From assembly GCA_036365515.1 (NCBI GenBank), contig CM070873.1:21503257-21567256 (forward strand): a DNA stretch of 64,000 bases, written 5' to 3'. Each line of letters starts with the position of its first letter. The stretch's first letter is position 1. Positions 34,545 to 47,194 of the stretch are shown here, piece after piece. Made by a program: the position numbers and the translations under genes. The DNA is from Torymus aiolomorphi (taxonomy: Eukaryota; Arthropoda; Insecta; Hymenoptera; Torymidae). The notes below the pieces were generated by a model that saw only the letters and a list, made by a program, of their open reading frames with translations, was not told the DNA's origin and did not search any database.

Positions 34545-35263
34545 TGATGCTATATTGTAAGCTAACAACAAACAAGATCCAGATGCCAAAGTTGCTTGTG
34601 AAACAGTGACAAGGACAACAGTGACAAAAAATCAGTTTTATAGTCGTTGTTGACTATCAAAAAATGGTTTTGACTACAATTTGTGCAACATTTTACTGCT
34701 GTTTGATGCTCAGCCTCCAAATTCGATATGCAACTGATCAAAACTGATGAATGTATAAGTACTGTAATTCTTGCACATAAATTAATTAAGAAGATAGTTG
34801 AACTAAGACAAAGCTGTGAATTGTGGTGGGCTCGCCCTTACTCCAACATCTAAGTAACTTGTAAATAAGTCATGGATCCGTACCTCCTGCATTCCTATCA
34901 GAGTTCGTACAGTTGTTTCTCTGCAGCATACTAAAAAAATTACAATTGAAGAATTATACAAGGATTTGTGGAGTATCTGTATCTGTAACCTCAAGTGAAG
35001 TAAAGTTTAAAAATGCAAGATCAACACGCAACTAATCATGATGAAAAAAGCCCCCCAAGGACCATTAGAAGATAAATCACAAGGATAAATTATGCTCATG
35101 GTTACACAGTCTTTTCTTTTTTAAATTACAAAACAAGAAGGACATGATCGCATTGGCGATTGGACTACAGAAGTAAAAATGACACAGGATTTTGATGATG
35201 GATTATATTACTATAAATAAGACCTTTGAGGAGATGACAGAAAAGTAAGTCATTCAAAAATTA
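34545..35263. other. Decayed coding-like sequence, no intact frame
   Basis: Coding-like base composition with many stops and frame changes. Pieces such as KTDECISTVILAHKLIKK (about 34743-34796) and VTRTTVTKNQFYS (about 34603-34640) hint at the remains of a copied gene. Bounded on the right by the T-run where HINE copy 4 begins. Confidence 0.35.
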
Positions 35264-35388
35264 ATTTTTGCTTCTTCCTAGAGGAAGCTTTGTAATAGTA
35301 AAATTTTCAACTTCGTTAAAACTCTGTATAAACATCATTAGAGGTGTTAGAAGTTTGTTTCACATGATTTTAGAAAATGTCTGTATGG

Positions 35389-35514
<126 letters not shown>

Positions 35515-35999
35515 TGTATGTATACCGCTTTATCTCCGGATCTACGCGGTCGATTTTAACCATCAGGTTCTCATTTTTTTTTTGTTTTTTTATTCCGAAT
35601 TCGGGAAGAAAATAATTTTTGATGATTTACTGATTCGTTTTTGTTTTATTTCAAATTTTTGATTTTCCAAAAATTTATTTTTGATTTTTTTTAATGATCG
35701 GATTTAAATTTTTGAATCGGATGGGTCGCATTCGAAAGAGTATAAAAAAACCTATAATTTAAAAAAAAATTATCTAGCTATCATGGTTCTCTTGTTATTA
35801 ACAAAAACGTGTTTTTTTTAAAAGCTAATAACTCCTAAACTAAACGGTCAATTTTTTGGAGAAAATTCACGATAATGCAGAATATAAATTGCTATAATCT
35901 GTGAAAATTTTAATCCACTCTGTTCGTTAGTTTTTGAGAAAAAAATTAAAAAATGGAAAAAATGTGTTCTCTATGTCGCACGTTTTATGGAGTAAACCT

Positions 36000-37099
36000 T
36001 GTAACGGGCGCCGATATAAGTTATGAGAATCACGTACTCGTATACTGCGTTGCGAGATCTGAATCTCGCGCGCTGACACGTACCGCGATCGGCAGAGCGC
36101 CGCGCGGAACAAGCCGCAAGCAGGTGGAGAAGAAGACGAAGTCGCCGCGCCGCTGCGAACGTGAGCGCGCGGCCATGTTGTCGACCGCCGTGACACGCAA
36201 CAAGTCGCGTTTTGGTGAGCCCCGCATCTCAAGTTTTTTGTGTGTGTGTACCGTGCCTCCACCACTGCAGCAAATTGCGAGACGGCGTCACCACCCATAG
36301 GCGGAGTGAGAGCGGCAGAGAGAGAGTACGCGAGTGCAAGGACGGGCACGAGAGGGAGAGAGAGGCAGCGTTGCGTAGACTGCGTGCGATGGCTGGCCAG
36401 CCACGAGTAAGTAGGCTCTACACTGGTAACAGCGTTTCTTGGTGACGGGAGCGTGAGGTCATTCCCCCCGTCACCCGCGAATAAGCGGCTCCGCCGTAAC
36501 CGCGAGCGTGCGTGCGGTAGCTAAAGTCTCGGCCTGGCGGTTATTATTTGTTCGAACATTGTCCGGGTTTCGCGCCCCTTAGCGCGATTAACTTCCAAGA
36601 ATAAACCTCTTTATCTTGTTTTATCTTAAATAGTCGAGTCACGAGTATTTATTGAGCGCGCCTTAACCTATGCATGATTTCCCGAATACCGCCCTCTACC
36701 CTTTTCAGTTGCTGCAGCTAGTCGCAGGCATTGCCTCCTAGAGGAACATCGGTAGCGGGAGTAAGTATCTCAATAGCCGCTCGAGAGGTTAGACCGAGCG
36801 GCGTTGTACGCGGGAAAGACCGGCTGCGCTGGTAACGCTAGGGCATAGCGAGCAGCCGGTAGTTCGCGGGCAGCAGTTGGCAGCAGCAGCAGAGCGCAGC
36901 GCCGGTTCTAGTGGAAAGCGGCCTAGGCTTTCTACAATAGAAGCCGGGCTCGTATGTTCGGAACCTGTGCCGAGGCGCTTCTGCCGGACTACAGGTGATT
37001 CTACAACGGTGAGTTGCCCGGGCGTAGAATACGCCCGTATATTACCCCGCGAACCCCTGAGAGGGATTAATACCCTCTCCATAACTGAACCCCGTTACA
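36000..37099. mobile_element. Solo LTR (1.1 kb) with 4-bp target duplication ACCT
   Basis: Starts TGTAACGGG and ends CCCGTTACA, giving 9-bp terminal inverted repeats with TG...CA ends. It is flanked by ACCT at 35996-35999 and 37100-37103, the 4-bp duplication usual for Ty3/gypsy-type integration. The segment is GC-rich in AT-rich surroundings. Removing it joins HINE sequence that aligns with the uninterrupted paralogous region at about 42050-42125. ORFs inside have no Gag or Pol similarity. AATAAA at about 36600 suggests plus orientation. This marks an LTR retrotransposon family different from the one at 2430. Confidence 0.85.
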
Positions 37100-38034
37100 A
37101 CCTGGATTAATCGCTTTGTAATTTCTTATAGAGGTAGATTTTGGATAGATCTCGGCTAAGTTCTTTGGGCTACATGATCGGTCCATAAATTTCTGAGATA
37201 TTTAAGGTTAAAATTTTGTTAACCTTTTTTTCAAATCGAAATTTCTTGAAAACGGCGCCCTGTATCTGAATCGGATGGGTGGCATTCGAAAGCGAATTTA
37301 AATACCTATATTTTCTAAAAAAATTATTTTTCTAGCTATCACGGTTCTTTTGTTATTAATAAAAACGTAAACATAGAAAAATGAAAAAAAATGAGCTTGG
37401 TATGTCTAACCATTGCGGGAGTAAAAATTGACTTAATCGCTTCAAAATTCCTCGTAGAGATGGATTTTGTATAGTTTTCGATCGAGTTATTTGGGCAAAA
37501 TGATTGGTCCATAGATTTAAGAGATATTTGAGGTTAAAATATTTTTAACCTTTTTTCAAATCGTAATTTCTCGAGAATAGCTCTATGTATTCGAAGGGAA
37601 TGGGTAGCATTCGAAATAGAATTAAAATAGCTATATTTCCTAAAAAAAAATTTCTTTTATAGGGTGTTCTGTTATTATAAAAAAAAAACGTAAGCATTGA
37701 AAAATGAAAAAATAAAAAAAAAATGAGTTTTGTATGTGCAACGATTGCTGGAATAAACTTGACTTATTCGCTTCAAAATTTCTTGTAGAGGTGTATTTTT
37801 TAGATTTTTATGTCGATTTCTTGGGGCAAAATGATTGGTCCATAAATTTCAGATATTTGAGGTTAAAATATTTTTAGTAAAATTAATAAATGAAAAAAAT
37901 TGTGCTTTGTATGTCTAGCGATTTTGGAAGTAAAATTGACTTAATCGCTTCTTTAAATCATTTATTAGATGCAATTAATAATGTGTCAACACAAAAGTAT
38001 TTATGTTAAGATATAAATAATACAAAATAACCTA

Positions 38035-38283
38035 CACTGAAAAAAATTTGGCACGGCGTCTGTTTCCATCACAGTTCGTCAGCGCTCCCTTCGCTGCGTG
38101 TGTCAGACCACCCACTTTTGGCACAGCGTTTGTCCCGTTCGGGACGCGCGACGCTTTTACGGGACAGGAGCTGTGCCAGTACGGGGCAGGAGATGTGCCG
38201 AACCGCGGTACAACATTCGACCCTACTTTCGGCATAGCGTATGTACTCATCAGGTCAGCTGGAGTGCCAAATTTTTTTCAGTG
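38035..38283. mobile_element. TA-flanked MITE (249 bp)
   Basis: Perfect ~20-bp terminal inverted repeats: CACTGAAAAAAATTTGGCAC at the left and its complement at the right. Flanked by TA at 38033-38034 and 38284-38285, as for Tc1/mariner-type integration. The interior is GC-richer, with repeated CGGCACAGCG-like words. Short ORFs inside are not similar to any transposase. Confidence 0.85.
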
Positions 38284-40039
38284 TACCTACTTGGAACGCA
38301 ACTAATACACATTAAAAATTCACGATATATAAAAGCCCTTTTCATAATTAATATTACCTCCAAATTATTTTACTGTGATATTTTGTATAATTAATAGATA
38401 ATATTTCTTAATAAAATTTCACAAATATATTGTTTATTCCACACACAAATTTTTTTTATAAATTTCATTTTTCCACTTATAAAACAATTTATTATCGCTG
38501 TCAAGCGCGAAACCTTCTGCTATTTTCGTGTTCCAATAGTAGAATGATATTTAAAATTTAACAATGGTCCGCGTTATATAAATTAATCAGACGTGTATAT
38601 TTTTGTTTTCAATTTTGAAATACTTTATTTCTAATGGAAAAAATTGGCGGTAAAATTTATATTTCATAAATTAATTTCTCCAAAAATAATTTATTTATCG
38701 ACTTGAAATAAATAACCAGTTATTACACTAATTGTAGACTATATGTGGTTAAAATTTCAAGAGATTATCTTCATTTGTTTTTTAGAAAAAAAATTATTTT
38801 CCAAAAACGAATTTTGAATTTTCAGTTTTTTTAATTTTTTCATATCTTACAGTCATTATTACATAATATAATAAACTTTTCTTGAAAGGTATTTAAATTA
38901 CCTATATTTTCCTTTTTGAAAATTTAAAACATCTTCACTTTGTCATTTGTTATTAAGGAAAACATTTTTATATTTCATAAATTAATTTCTCAAAAAATAT
39001 TTTACTTATCGACTTGAAATTTTAACCAGTTATTACACTAATTGAAGACTATATGTGGTTAAAATTTCAAGAGATGATCTTCATTTGTTTTTTAGAAAAG
39101 AATTATTTGAGAAAAAATTTGCGTTTTCGTTGTCACACGATAACTAGAGCAAAAATTATCCAATCGTCCTGAAATTTGGCACAGATGTAGCTTTTATATA
39201 TCTTCAGATCAAGTTCGTTGCCCAAAAAAATCGGTCCATTACGAAAAAAGATATTTGAGGTAAAAAAATTTTTTTTTTTAATTTTCGAATCGCATTTTCT
39301 TAGAGATTACTTGATTTACCGACTTAAAATTTTAACCACTTATTAAACTTATAGAAGACTATATTTGGTTAAAATTTCAAGAGATGATCTTCATTTGTTT
39401 TTTAGAAAAGAATTATTTTAGAAAAAATTTGCGTTTTCGTTGTCACACGATAACTAGAGCAAAAATTATCCAATCGTCCTGAAATTTGGCACAGATGTAG
39501 CTTTTATATATCCTGAGATCGAGTTCGTTGCCCAAAAAAATCGGTCCATTACGAAAAAAGATATTTGAGGTAAAAATTTTTTTTTTTAAATGTTCGAATC
39601 ACGTTTTCTCAAAAAATACTTGATTTATCGACTTAAAATTTTAACCACTTATTAAATTTATAGAAGACTATATTTGGTTAAAATTTCAGAAGATTATCTT
39701 CATTTGTTTTTTAGAAAAAAATTATTTTAGAAAAAATTTGCGTTTTCGTTGTCGCACAATAACAAGAGCCAAAATTACTCAATCGTCCTGAAATTTGGCA
39801 CAGATATAGCTTTTATATATCTTCAGATCAAGTTCGTTGCACAAAAAAATCGGTTCATTAAGAAAAAAGATATAACGCACAGTTTAAGCTGAATCCGGAC
39901 TCATGACTCTCTCCTAGTTAGTCTAACCGTACAAGATAAAGTATTAAATTTTAAATATTAGAAGTAAAAATTAATTAAAGGGATCAATAAATTAAGTTTG
40001 AGGAAGCTACGTGCCAATGAATTGGCAGCGTTTTTTTTT

Positions 40040-41560
40040 CAACCAGAGTACAGTACATAGTTAAGTTGAAGACGTACCTCATATGTCTGAACCAACTTAT
40101 ACCCTATAAAGGTAAATGTAACTGTAGATTTGATGATTATAAATTAAACTGAATCTTGAAATAAATATATTTCTATTCATAGAGAGTGTGCTTGACAGTA
40201 CTGTCTCTTTGTCATGCTAATTTGAAACTTCAACAAAACACTTATTGTACACTACTTCTATTAAACACTTTCACAAACTTATTAAATGAATGTACTTTAT
40301 TAAATATGATATACTAAATCTTTTCTTTCAAGTCTACTTTAGAGTGCAAAAAGTCAAAAATCAATTGAGAAACGCCGTATAAAGAAATTAGAAATCATAG
40401 TATTTACTATTGTGATGACAGCTGTATTTCTATTTATGCTGGCAGTCAGTCATGTGTAGAGGTATTATAGTTTATGGTTATGGTACCCACCCATAGGTGA
40501 CCGTGTAATAATTTATTATCTAAGCAGAATGTTTTGAATCATATTATTATTTATCTAATTCTTTATTTTTTTCTTATTTAGTATAATTACTTTTGATATT
40601 GAATCCAACAAATTTCCAAGCCCTCGCTTCGCTCGGGCGCAAACGTCCACACGAGGATAAAATCACTTTTTCGCACTTGTATCGAAAATAACTATTTCAT
40701 ATGAAATCAATTTTTTTTAATTCCATTTCTACCTAACGATTAAATTATAGAAAATGCAATGATTCAGAAAAGCTATAACATCCACAAATGAGCTAAAAAT
40801 TGTATAGGAATGAATGTTTTCTATTTTTCGGAATTTTATTTTTCTAGTAAAAAGTATCTTTATAATTTTATGCAATCTGTTTTCAATTTTTATAGACGCA
40901 AATTTTTCTAATATTTTCTTTTCGTAAGTTACTCCTTGTGGATTCTGAATAGCTCATGTTCGGAATTTACAGTATCGGATTCGGGAAATATTTTAAACAA
41001 TAGTATTTTTTCTGAAAAAATATCCATCTAACATTTTACCATTCTGATGAAATACCCCCCCCCCCCCCCCCCTCGCCCCCCCAAAAATGAATACAATATT
41101 GAAATATTTAAATAATCCAACAAATTGATAAAAAAATAATAATTGTAAATTATTTTATTTACATTTATATTGCACTCAATAAGCAATATTTCCAAAATAC
41201 GCGATTTTTTTTTAATTTCAATCTCCTTAAGGTGGCTCTCCCATAAGAGCCTGTATTAAAAGTTTGGCACTTTGTGGTTTTCAGTATTACAAATTTACTT
41301 AATGGCTCGGTTTTTGTAACTATAAAAAATAGCAGAACAATGTCAATTGTTATTCGATTTTCAATTTTCAAAGCTTATTATATTCGTATTATACTCCTGA
41401 ATCACTCACAAGAACTTAAATTTGGTCAATTATCGCATACAATTAATTATTGCAATTTATCGAATTTACAAACTTTTGGCAGGGACCTTATATCCAGTAC
41501 ATCCTTAAATGGGCGGCACAAGACATTTGGCGTATGGGCGGACTATGCTTTAATACGCTT
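40040..41560. other. AT-rich, no gene; poly-C tract
   Basis: No gene recognised. Features are a CCCTCGCTTCGCTCGGGCGC motif at about 40620, belonging to the recurring GC-rich family, and a poly-C tract with a second short C-run at about 41046-41083. ORFs on both strands around 41165-41640 show no domain. Confidence 0.5.
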
Positions 41561-41564
41561 CTAT

Positions 41565-42580
41565 ATATTTGAATCCGACAAATTCCAGTTCAAAGAGTAT
41601 AAAAATACCTATATTTTTTACTGTAGAGTAATTCGTGCGTAGTAAAATATTTGAATAATGGAAATAACGGACCCTGATTAACTAGATGTTTTATTACTTA
41701 GTCCAACGTTTTGGGAGTTTCATGGTATTACATAAAACTCCCGAAACGTTGGACTAAATAATAAAACATCTAGTTAATAAAGATAGTTCGTCAGCGTCCG
41801 TTATTTCCATTATTCAAAAAATACCTATATTTTCCAAAAAAATAATTTTATACTATCTATTATGGTTCTTTTGTTTTTAACAAAAACATATTTTTTTTTT
41901 TAATAATAAGTTATAACTCACAAGCTAAATGGTAAAATGCTTTGAAAAAAATCATGATAATGCAGAATATATATAGCTATAATCTGCAAACATTTTAATC
42001 CATTCTGTCGACTAGTTTTTGAGTGAAAAATTGAAAACCGAAAAAAATAAGTTTTGTATGTAGCACGATAACTGGAGAAAAATTGACTTAATCGATTTGA
42101 AATTGCTTTAAGGGATATATTTTGGATAGCTTTCAGCTAAGTTCTTTGGACAAAATAATTAGTCCATAAATTTCAGAGATATTTGAGGTTAACATTTTTT
42201 TAACCTTTTTTCAAATGGTAATTTCTTGAGAATGACTCGATGTATCAGCTCCAAATTTATAGACAATTTCGTATGTGATATAGATAATATGTGTGTACAT
42301 TTTCATAAAGTTCGTTCGATTACTTTTTGAGATATCTGATATTTTAAATTTTGGTATTTCTAAATATGACTTTCTTTGTCGCACAATAGCTAGATTAAAA
42401 TTATTTTAATTACTTTGAAATTTTGAGGAGATGTAGAGTTTGTATATTATTTATTACATGAGTTCTTGGGGGGGTAAAAGAATTCGTCTCGGAATTCGTT
42501 TATGATTGTCAGAGATATTTGAGGTTAAAATGGTTTTAGCCCTCTTTTCATATCGTAATTTCATGTTGTAGATTTGCTTT
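41565..42580 (+). mobile_element. HINE-like interior fragment without its left end
   Basis: From about 41570 the sequence resembles HINE interiors: a truncated unit with ATACCTATATTTTCC, ATTATGGTTCTTTTG and CTAAATGGTAAAA-type words, and a CTTAATCGATTTGAAATTG mark at about 42081. The left-end hairpin and microsatellite are missing. A palindromic insertion sits at about 41650-41820, and HINE copy 5 begins at the right edge, so this fragment is the host of both. Confidence 0.5.
41650..41822. mobile_element. Perfect foldback insertion (about 170 bp)
   Basis: Arms TTTGAATAATGGAAATAACGGAC and ACTAGATGTTTTATTA...AGTCCAACGTTTTGGGAGTTT are mirrored after the short spacer CATGGTATTACAT. The half-site CCCGAAACGTTGGACTAAATAATAAAACA resembles the CCGAAACGTCGAGGAATAAA end of the PLE repeats at 57.6, 59.2 and 62.4 kb. 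It could therefore be two PLE-like ends joined back to back. Confidence 0.7.
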
Positions 42581-44201
42581 TTTTGCTTCCTCTAAGAGGA
42601 AGCTTTGTAACGGTGAAAAAAATTTTTGAAACAAAAAATGTTCAAAACCATGTTTTAAGACTTTTGGCGCTAAAATCCGTTGTTTTTGATAAAAAAAAAT
42701 TCGTGTCTGTATGTGTGTGTGTGCGTGTGTGTGTTTGTGTGTGTGTGTGTTCGTGTGCGTGTGTGTGTGTGTATGTGTGTGTACAGGCGATAACTTTTGA
42801 ACCGATCGACCGATTTACATCGGAAAAGGCTTATTCTCTTCGTTTCGGAGGAGAATAGAGAGAGCATAACCTACTTTTTGATTTTACCGATTTTTTTTTA
42901 TGACCAAAAAACGTTTTTGAATTTTTCGTTTTTTTTATTTTTTAATTTGTTTCAGCCAGTATTACTTAATAAACTAAATTTTTATTAAAAGGTCTTCAAA
43001 TTACCTACAATTTCTTTTTTTTTAATTTAAATTATCTCTAGCCTGTCATTTGTTATTAATGAAAATGTGGTTTATATTTCTTTAATTAATATTTCAAAAA
43101 CTTTTTCATTTTTCCACTCAAAATTTTTACCACTTATCGAGTAAAACATTGTGTTAAAATTTCAAGAGGTTATTTTGACTTGTTTCCGAGAAAAAAATTA
43201 TTTTTGAAAACAAGTGCGTTTTCTTTCCTTTACGATAACAGCAGTAAAAGTCAATGAATCGTTTTGAAATTTGGCAGAGAATTAGCTTTTTTATGTTTAA
43301 GGAATCAGCTTTTTGCCCAAAAAAATCTGACCGTTGTGACCAAAGATATTTGAGGTTAACATTTTTTATAAATTTCTTATATTTGCATTTTTAAAAAGAA
43401 TATTCGATTGATTGATTCAACATTTTTACCACTTATTACACTTATCGAGTACAACATTGTGTTAAAATTTCAAGAGATTATGTTGGTCAAAATTTTTTTA
43501 CTTATTCCAAATTAGTCCCAAAACATAAATATAAAGTTTTAGATCAAAATATGCAATAGTTCTATTTAATTTGTATATCATATATAAATAAAATAATTAT
43601 TGTGTACTAGGGCATATCCCCGAGAAAGTAATTTCAGATTGAGTCCCGCGGTAAAGTGTACTAGGGCAACGATAATAATTGACTTTCAAAATATGAATTT
43701 CGTAAAAATTTCATAAAAATATATTTCATAAAAATATCGATTCTTAAATATGAAAAAAACTACCTCTCTGTTAAATTTCAAAACGATTCATTGTCTTTTT
43801 TTAAGAAGTATAACTTAGTTATTATATTGTATGATTGTTACAATGATGTATTAACTTTAAACCACTAAGTCGAGCAGGATAGTAGTTAAATACCTGTTTC
43901 AAAACAAATATTGATTAGATTATTGCCAATACATACTTTTCTTTCTCAAACTAATGTATTTCTTTAAAATTTTTTATAACAATAACTAATTGTTTGTATA
44001 GATACATAAATGAAAAAACGAAAAAGATATTTTTTACATTCAGTCAAATTGTTTAACAACAAAGAACCACAAAGAAAACAGTTTTATTTATTAATAAATT
44101 TTTGTTGTAAAAAATTTACTTTTGTTTTTTAAATTTAAAAAATGGAATCGATAAATTAGTTTGAAAAAGCAGCTTGCCAATGAATTGGCAGCGGTTTTTT
44201 T
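42581..44201 (+). mobile_element. HINE-like element, copy 5 (complete, 1.6 kb)
   Basis: Left-end hairpin GCTTCCTCTAAGAGGAAGC at 42585-42603, an imperfect (GT)n tract at 42709-42782, then CGATCGACCGATTTACATCGG (about 42800). The right end has the stem-loop TGCCAATGAATTGGCA (44175-44190), GCGG and a T-run to 44201. The interior includes TTTGGCAGAGAATTAGC, a diverged version of the TTTGGCACAGATGTAGC word of copies 4 and 6. No ORF of note. Confidence 0.7.
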
Positions 44202-44454
44202 GTTGAGGTTAATTTATAGCGCGCTTTGCCTAAACATGAAATCAGCCAGATACGTTAGCCAATTAATTACACGCCGAGAAATACTTTTGACAATACTTTT
44301 GGCTGTACTTCGATATTAATCACGTTCTTTCTTATAAATGGAAACATGAAACTTATAGACAATTTTGTGTGTGATTTTCGCGCAAAATGCACTCTGTTCA
44401 ACTCGCTCATATTCATTCGCCGAGTCTCTCGGAAAAAAACAAAGTACATATCGA

Positions 44455-44895
44455 CGCTCTCTACGAAAACTAGCACGATTCAGATTGCCACGAAGACTAG
44501 TCCATTTCAGCGTTGGCCGCGAAGACTAGCACGCCCCATTGATTTGCGTTGAAGACTAACCCGATCCGCTTGATTGCGGCGAAGACTAGCACATTCCACT
44601 GCCTCTTATGGAAATTAACACGGTGACGCGAAGTGCTAGTTTTCGCGGCAAGCTTGCGAATCGTCTTACTTTTCGTTGCAAACTCGCGAATCGTGCTACT
44701 TTTCGTCGCAATCTTACGAATTGTACTATTATTCGGCGCAAACTCGTGAATGATGCTAGTTTTCGCGACAACCTCGCGAATTGTACTAGTATTCGCGGCA
44801 AAGTCGTGAGTTATGCTAGTTTTCGTTGCAGTTTTCTGAAATGTGCTAGTCTTCGTGAGGAGGCCAAAAAAGGTGATAGTTTTCGTAGGGAGCGT
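44455..44895. repeat. 30-bp tandem repeat array with an orientation switch
   Basis: At 44464-44600 the word CGAAGACTAGCAC recurs five times about 29-30 bp apart. From about 44630 the reverse complement, GTGCTAGTTTTCG, recurs about eight or nine times exactly 30 bp apart (TTTCG marks at 44641, 44671, 44701, 44761, 44791 and 44821). The array thus inverts around 44610. The 125-codon ORF at 44608-44985 is a ten-residue repeat produced by the 30-bp period. I do not call it a gene. Confidence 0.75.
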
Positions 44896-44959
44896 CGATA
44901 TATCGATAGATTTTTCCCTCCTCTTTCTAATGGTACTATTGTTATTTCTCCAAAATGCT

Positions 44960-45362
44960 TTCTTCTGATTGAAAATTCAAGTTGAATGTTCAAAGCCATT
45001 TTTCTCAAAGTATACCATTTTTTTTTTTTCAAAATGCATTACACCATTCGAAAGTACAAGTCATAAGCTACAAAAGCCTAAAGTTTCAAGTTGGAGAAAT
45101 GAAGGGTTCAAAAGTAATGAAATTGAAAAGACAGTGGCGGGCGGTCGGGCGCGCTCCCCGCGCTGCGATGCAACGCGCTGTTAATGTGCTACACGCGGAT
45201 GTGTGTAATTTTCATTCGTTTTTTCATCACTAGAGGAATTTAACAGATCTGCTCTCCATACCCAAAGAAACGACTTCAAAGTCTTATAAGCCCACTGAAA
45301 AATGTATTCTTCCTCATTATATTTCTAGAAATAATTAATAAAATTATCATTACAATTATTTT
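44960..45362. other. Unique sequence, no gene recognised
   Basis: Contains a GC-rich patch at 45135-45180 (GGGCGGTCGGGCGCGCTCC). No domain-bearing ORF. Lies upstream of the DDE-like pseudogene and could include its 5' flank. Confidence 0.4.
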
Positions 45363-46962
45363 TTGATACTCCTATTTATCATGAATTTTCATCGTTGTTA
45401 TAATCCTTACAATGAAACAAAACATTCACATAATCTGAGATTAGTTTCAGTAGAAATGAAGACAAATTTTCCGTTTTTGAAAGATAGAGATAAAATATGT
45501 GATTCTTGCAGGATACAATTTATTGCCAAGAGTAAAAACGAAAATGAAGTTTCGATAAATGATTGTTATGAAATAATTTCTAATTTGAAAAAAATTTTTA
45601 ATGATGAAAATGTAACAAAAAAAAAAAAAATTGATCCTCATGCAATTACTTCCAAAGAATTGGAGCTCTCGTAAAATTGCTGAATTTTCAAATTCTTCTC
45701 GTCGGCTGGCTACTAAATCTAAATTACCAGATAATAATGAGTCTCTTTTAGTTGACAAAAGAGGAAATAAAAAACTATCAAGCGATACTGTAGATCAAGT
45801 AAAACTGTTTTATGAAAGTGATGATAACAGTAGAATTATGTCAGGCTACAAAGATAGTAAGTGCATAAAAAATGAAGATGGATCAAAAAACTACATGCAG
45901 AAACGACTTGTTTTGTATAATCTGAGAGAACTATACATAAAATATAAAGAAATATATCCGAATTCGAAAATTGGTTTCACTAAATTTACGGAATATCGTC
46001 CTCAACATTGCGTTTTAGCCGGTGCCAGTGGCACTCATTCGGTTTGTGTATGCGTCTACCACCAAAATGTCAAACTTTTGTTAGCTGGCTTAAGAAATTC
46101 AGTAGGCGTTTTTGATAAAATGAATACTTACAAGGATTGCATAGCTCAAATAGTATGTAAAAATTCAATAATAGAGTGTTATTTAAATGAGTGCTCTAAT
46201 TCTCCTGGTATTGAATCACTAAAAAAAGATTTAGAATTATTTCTTGAGAACTCTGACGTTAATGAAATTAAATTTCAGATATGGTAAACAACTGATAGAT
46301 CGACATTACAAACTCAAACTGTTTCTAATTCATCATTTATAGACATCTTTTTTCCTCTTTTGCATAAACTCAAGACTCATTCTTTCATCTCCAAACAGGC
46401 ATCTTATTTTAAAATCTTGAAAGAATCCTTATGTAAAGGAGAATTTTTAATTTCCCTAGATTTTTCAGAAAACTATGTTTTTATTGCACAAGACGCAGCA
46501 CAAGCTTTCCACTATAATAATAATCAATGCAGTTTGGCGACAATAGTCATTTACTATAGAGAATCAGATTCCAAAATTGAACACAAAAGCACGGTAGTTT
46601 TTTCAGACAATTTAATTCATGATGCCATAGCCGTTTACTTAATCCAATAAATTATAATTAATTACCTTAAAAAATCTTTTGATTTTGTTAAAAAAGTAAT
46701 TTATTTTACTGATGGAGCGGCGCAACATTTTAAAAATAAACATAACTTCCAGAATCTTGTTCATCACTATGAAGATTTTTCTGTTGAAGCTGAGTGGCAC
46801 TTTCATGCAACTGCTCACGGGAAAAATGCATGTGACGGAATCGGTGCTTCATTGAAAAGCAATGCTAGGCGAGCAAGTTTGCGGTAAGTATCCGACAATT
46901 ATATATTGACGCCACAAAATCTTTACGAGTGAGCAACTAAATATTTTGAAAATATTGTTTGT
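45363..46962 (+). pseudogene. Broken gene of an unnamed DDE-like protein family (5' part)
   Basis: An N-terminal zinc-like piece (RCYNPYNETKHSHNLRLVS, ICDSCRIQF) lies in frame 45363-45674. The main frame from 45631 reads YKEIYPNSKIGFTKFTEYRP, ISLDFSENYVFIAQDAAQAFH, YFTDGAAQHFKN and VEAEWHFHATAHGKNACDG. I recognise this block from a widespread, poorly characterised metazoan family. The spaced acidic residues (LDFSENY, TDGAA, AEWHF) suggest an RNase-H-like D-D-E core, hence possibly a transposase; that is inference. TAA at 46285, 46648 and 46886, TGA at about 46929 and the frame change near 45630 show decay. HINE copy 6 interrupts it at 46962, and the frame resumes at 53527. Confidence 0.6.
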
Positions 46963-47082
46963 TTTTGCTTCCTCATAGAGGAAGCTTTGTAACGGTGAAA
47001 AAAAATTTCGAAAAAAAAATGTTCAAAAAGATGTTTTAAGGCGATATATGTGTATATTAGTTGATTTCGATCATTTTTGTTT

Positions 47083-47194
<112 letters not shown>

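Noticed and set aside
36000..37099. ORFs inside the solo LTR (35927-36445, 36789-37110)
   Set aside because: GC-rich LTR sequence with open frames on both strands and no retroviral-type domain.
40012..40039. Bacterial Rho-independent terminators at hairpin plus T-run sites
   Set aside because: The same sequence recurs at the end of every HINE copy in a eukaryotic genome; it is an element terminus.
41046..41083. Poly-C tract as a functional G-quadruplex site (also about 52391-52407)
   Set aside because: Likely simple homopolymer expansion; nothing around it supports a role.
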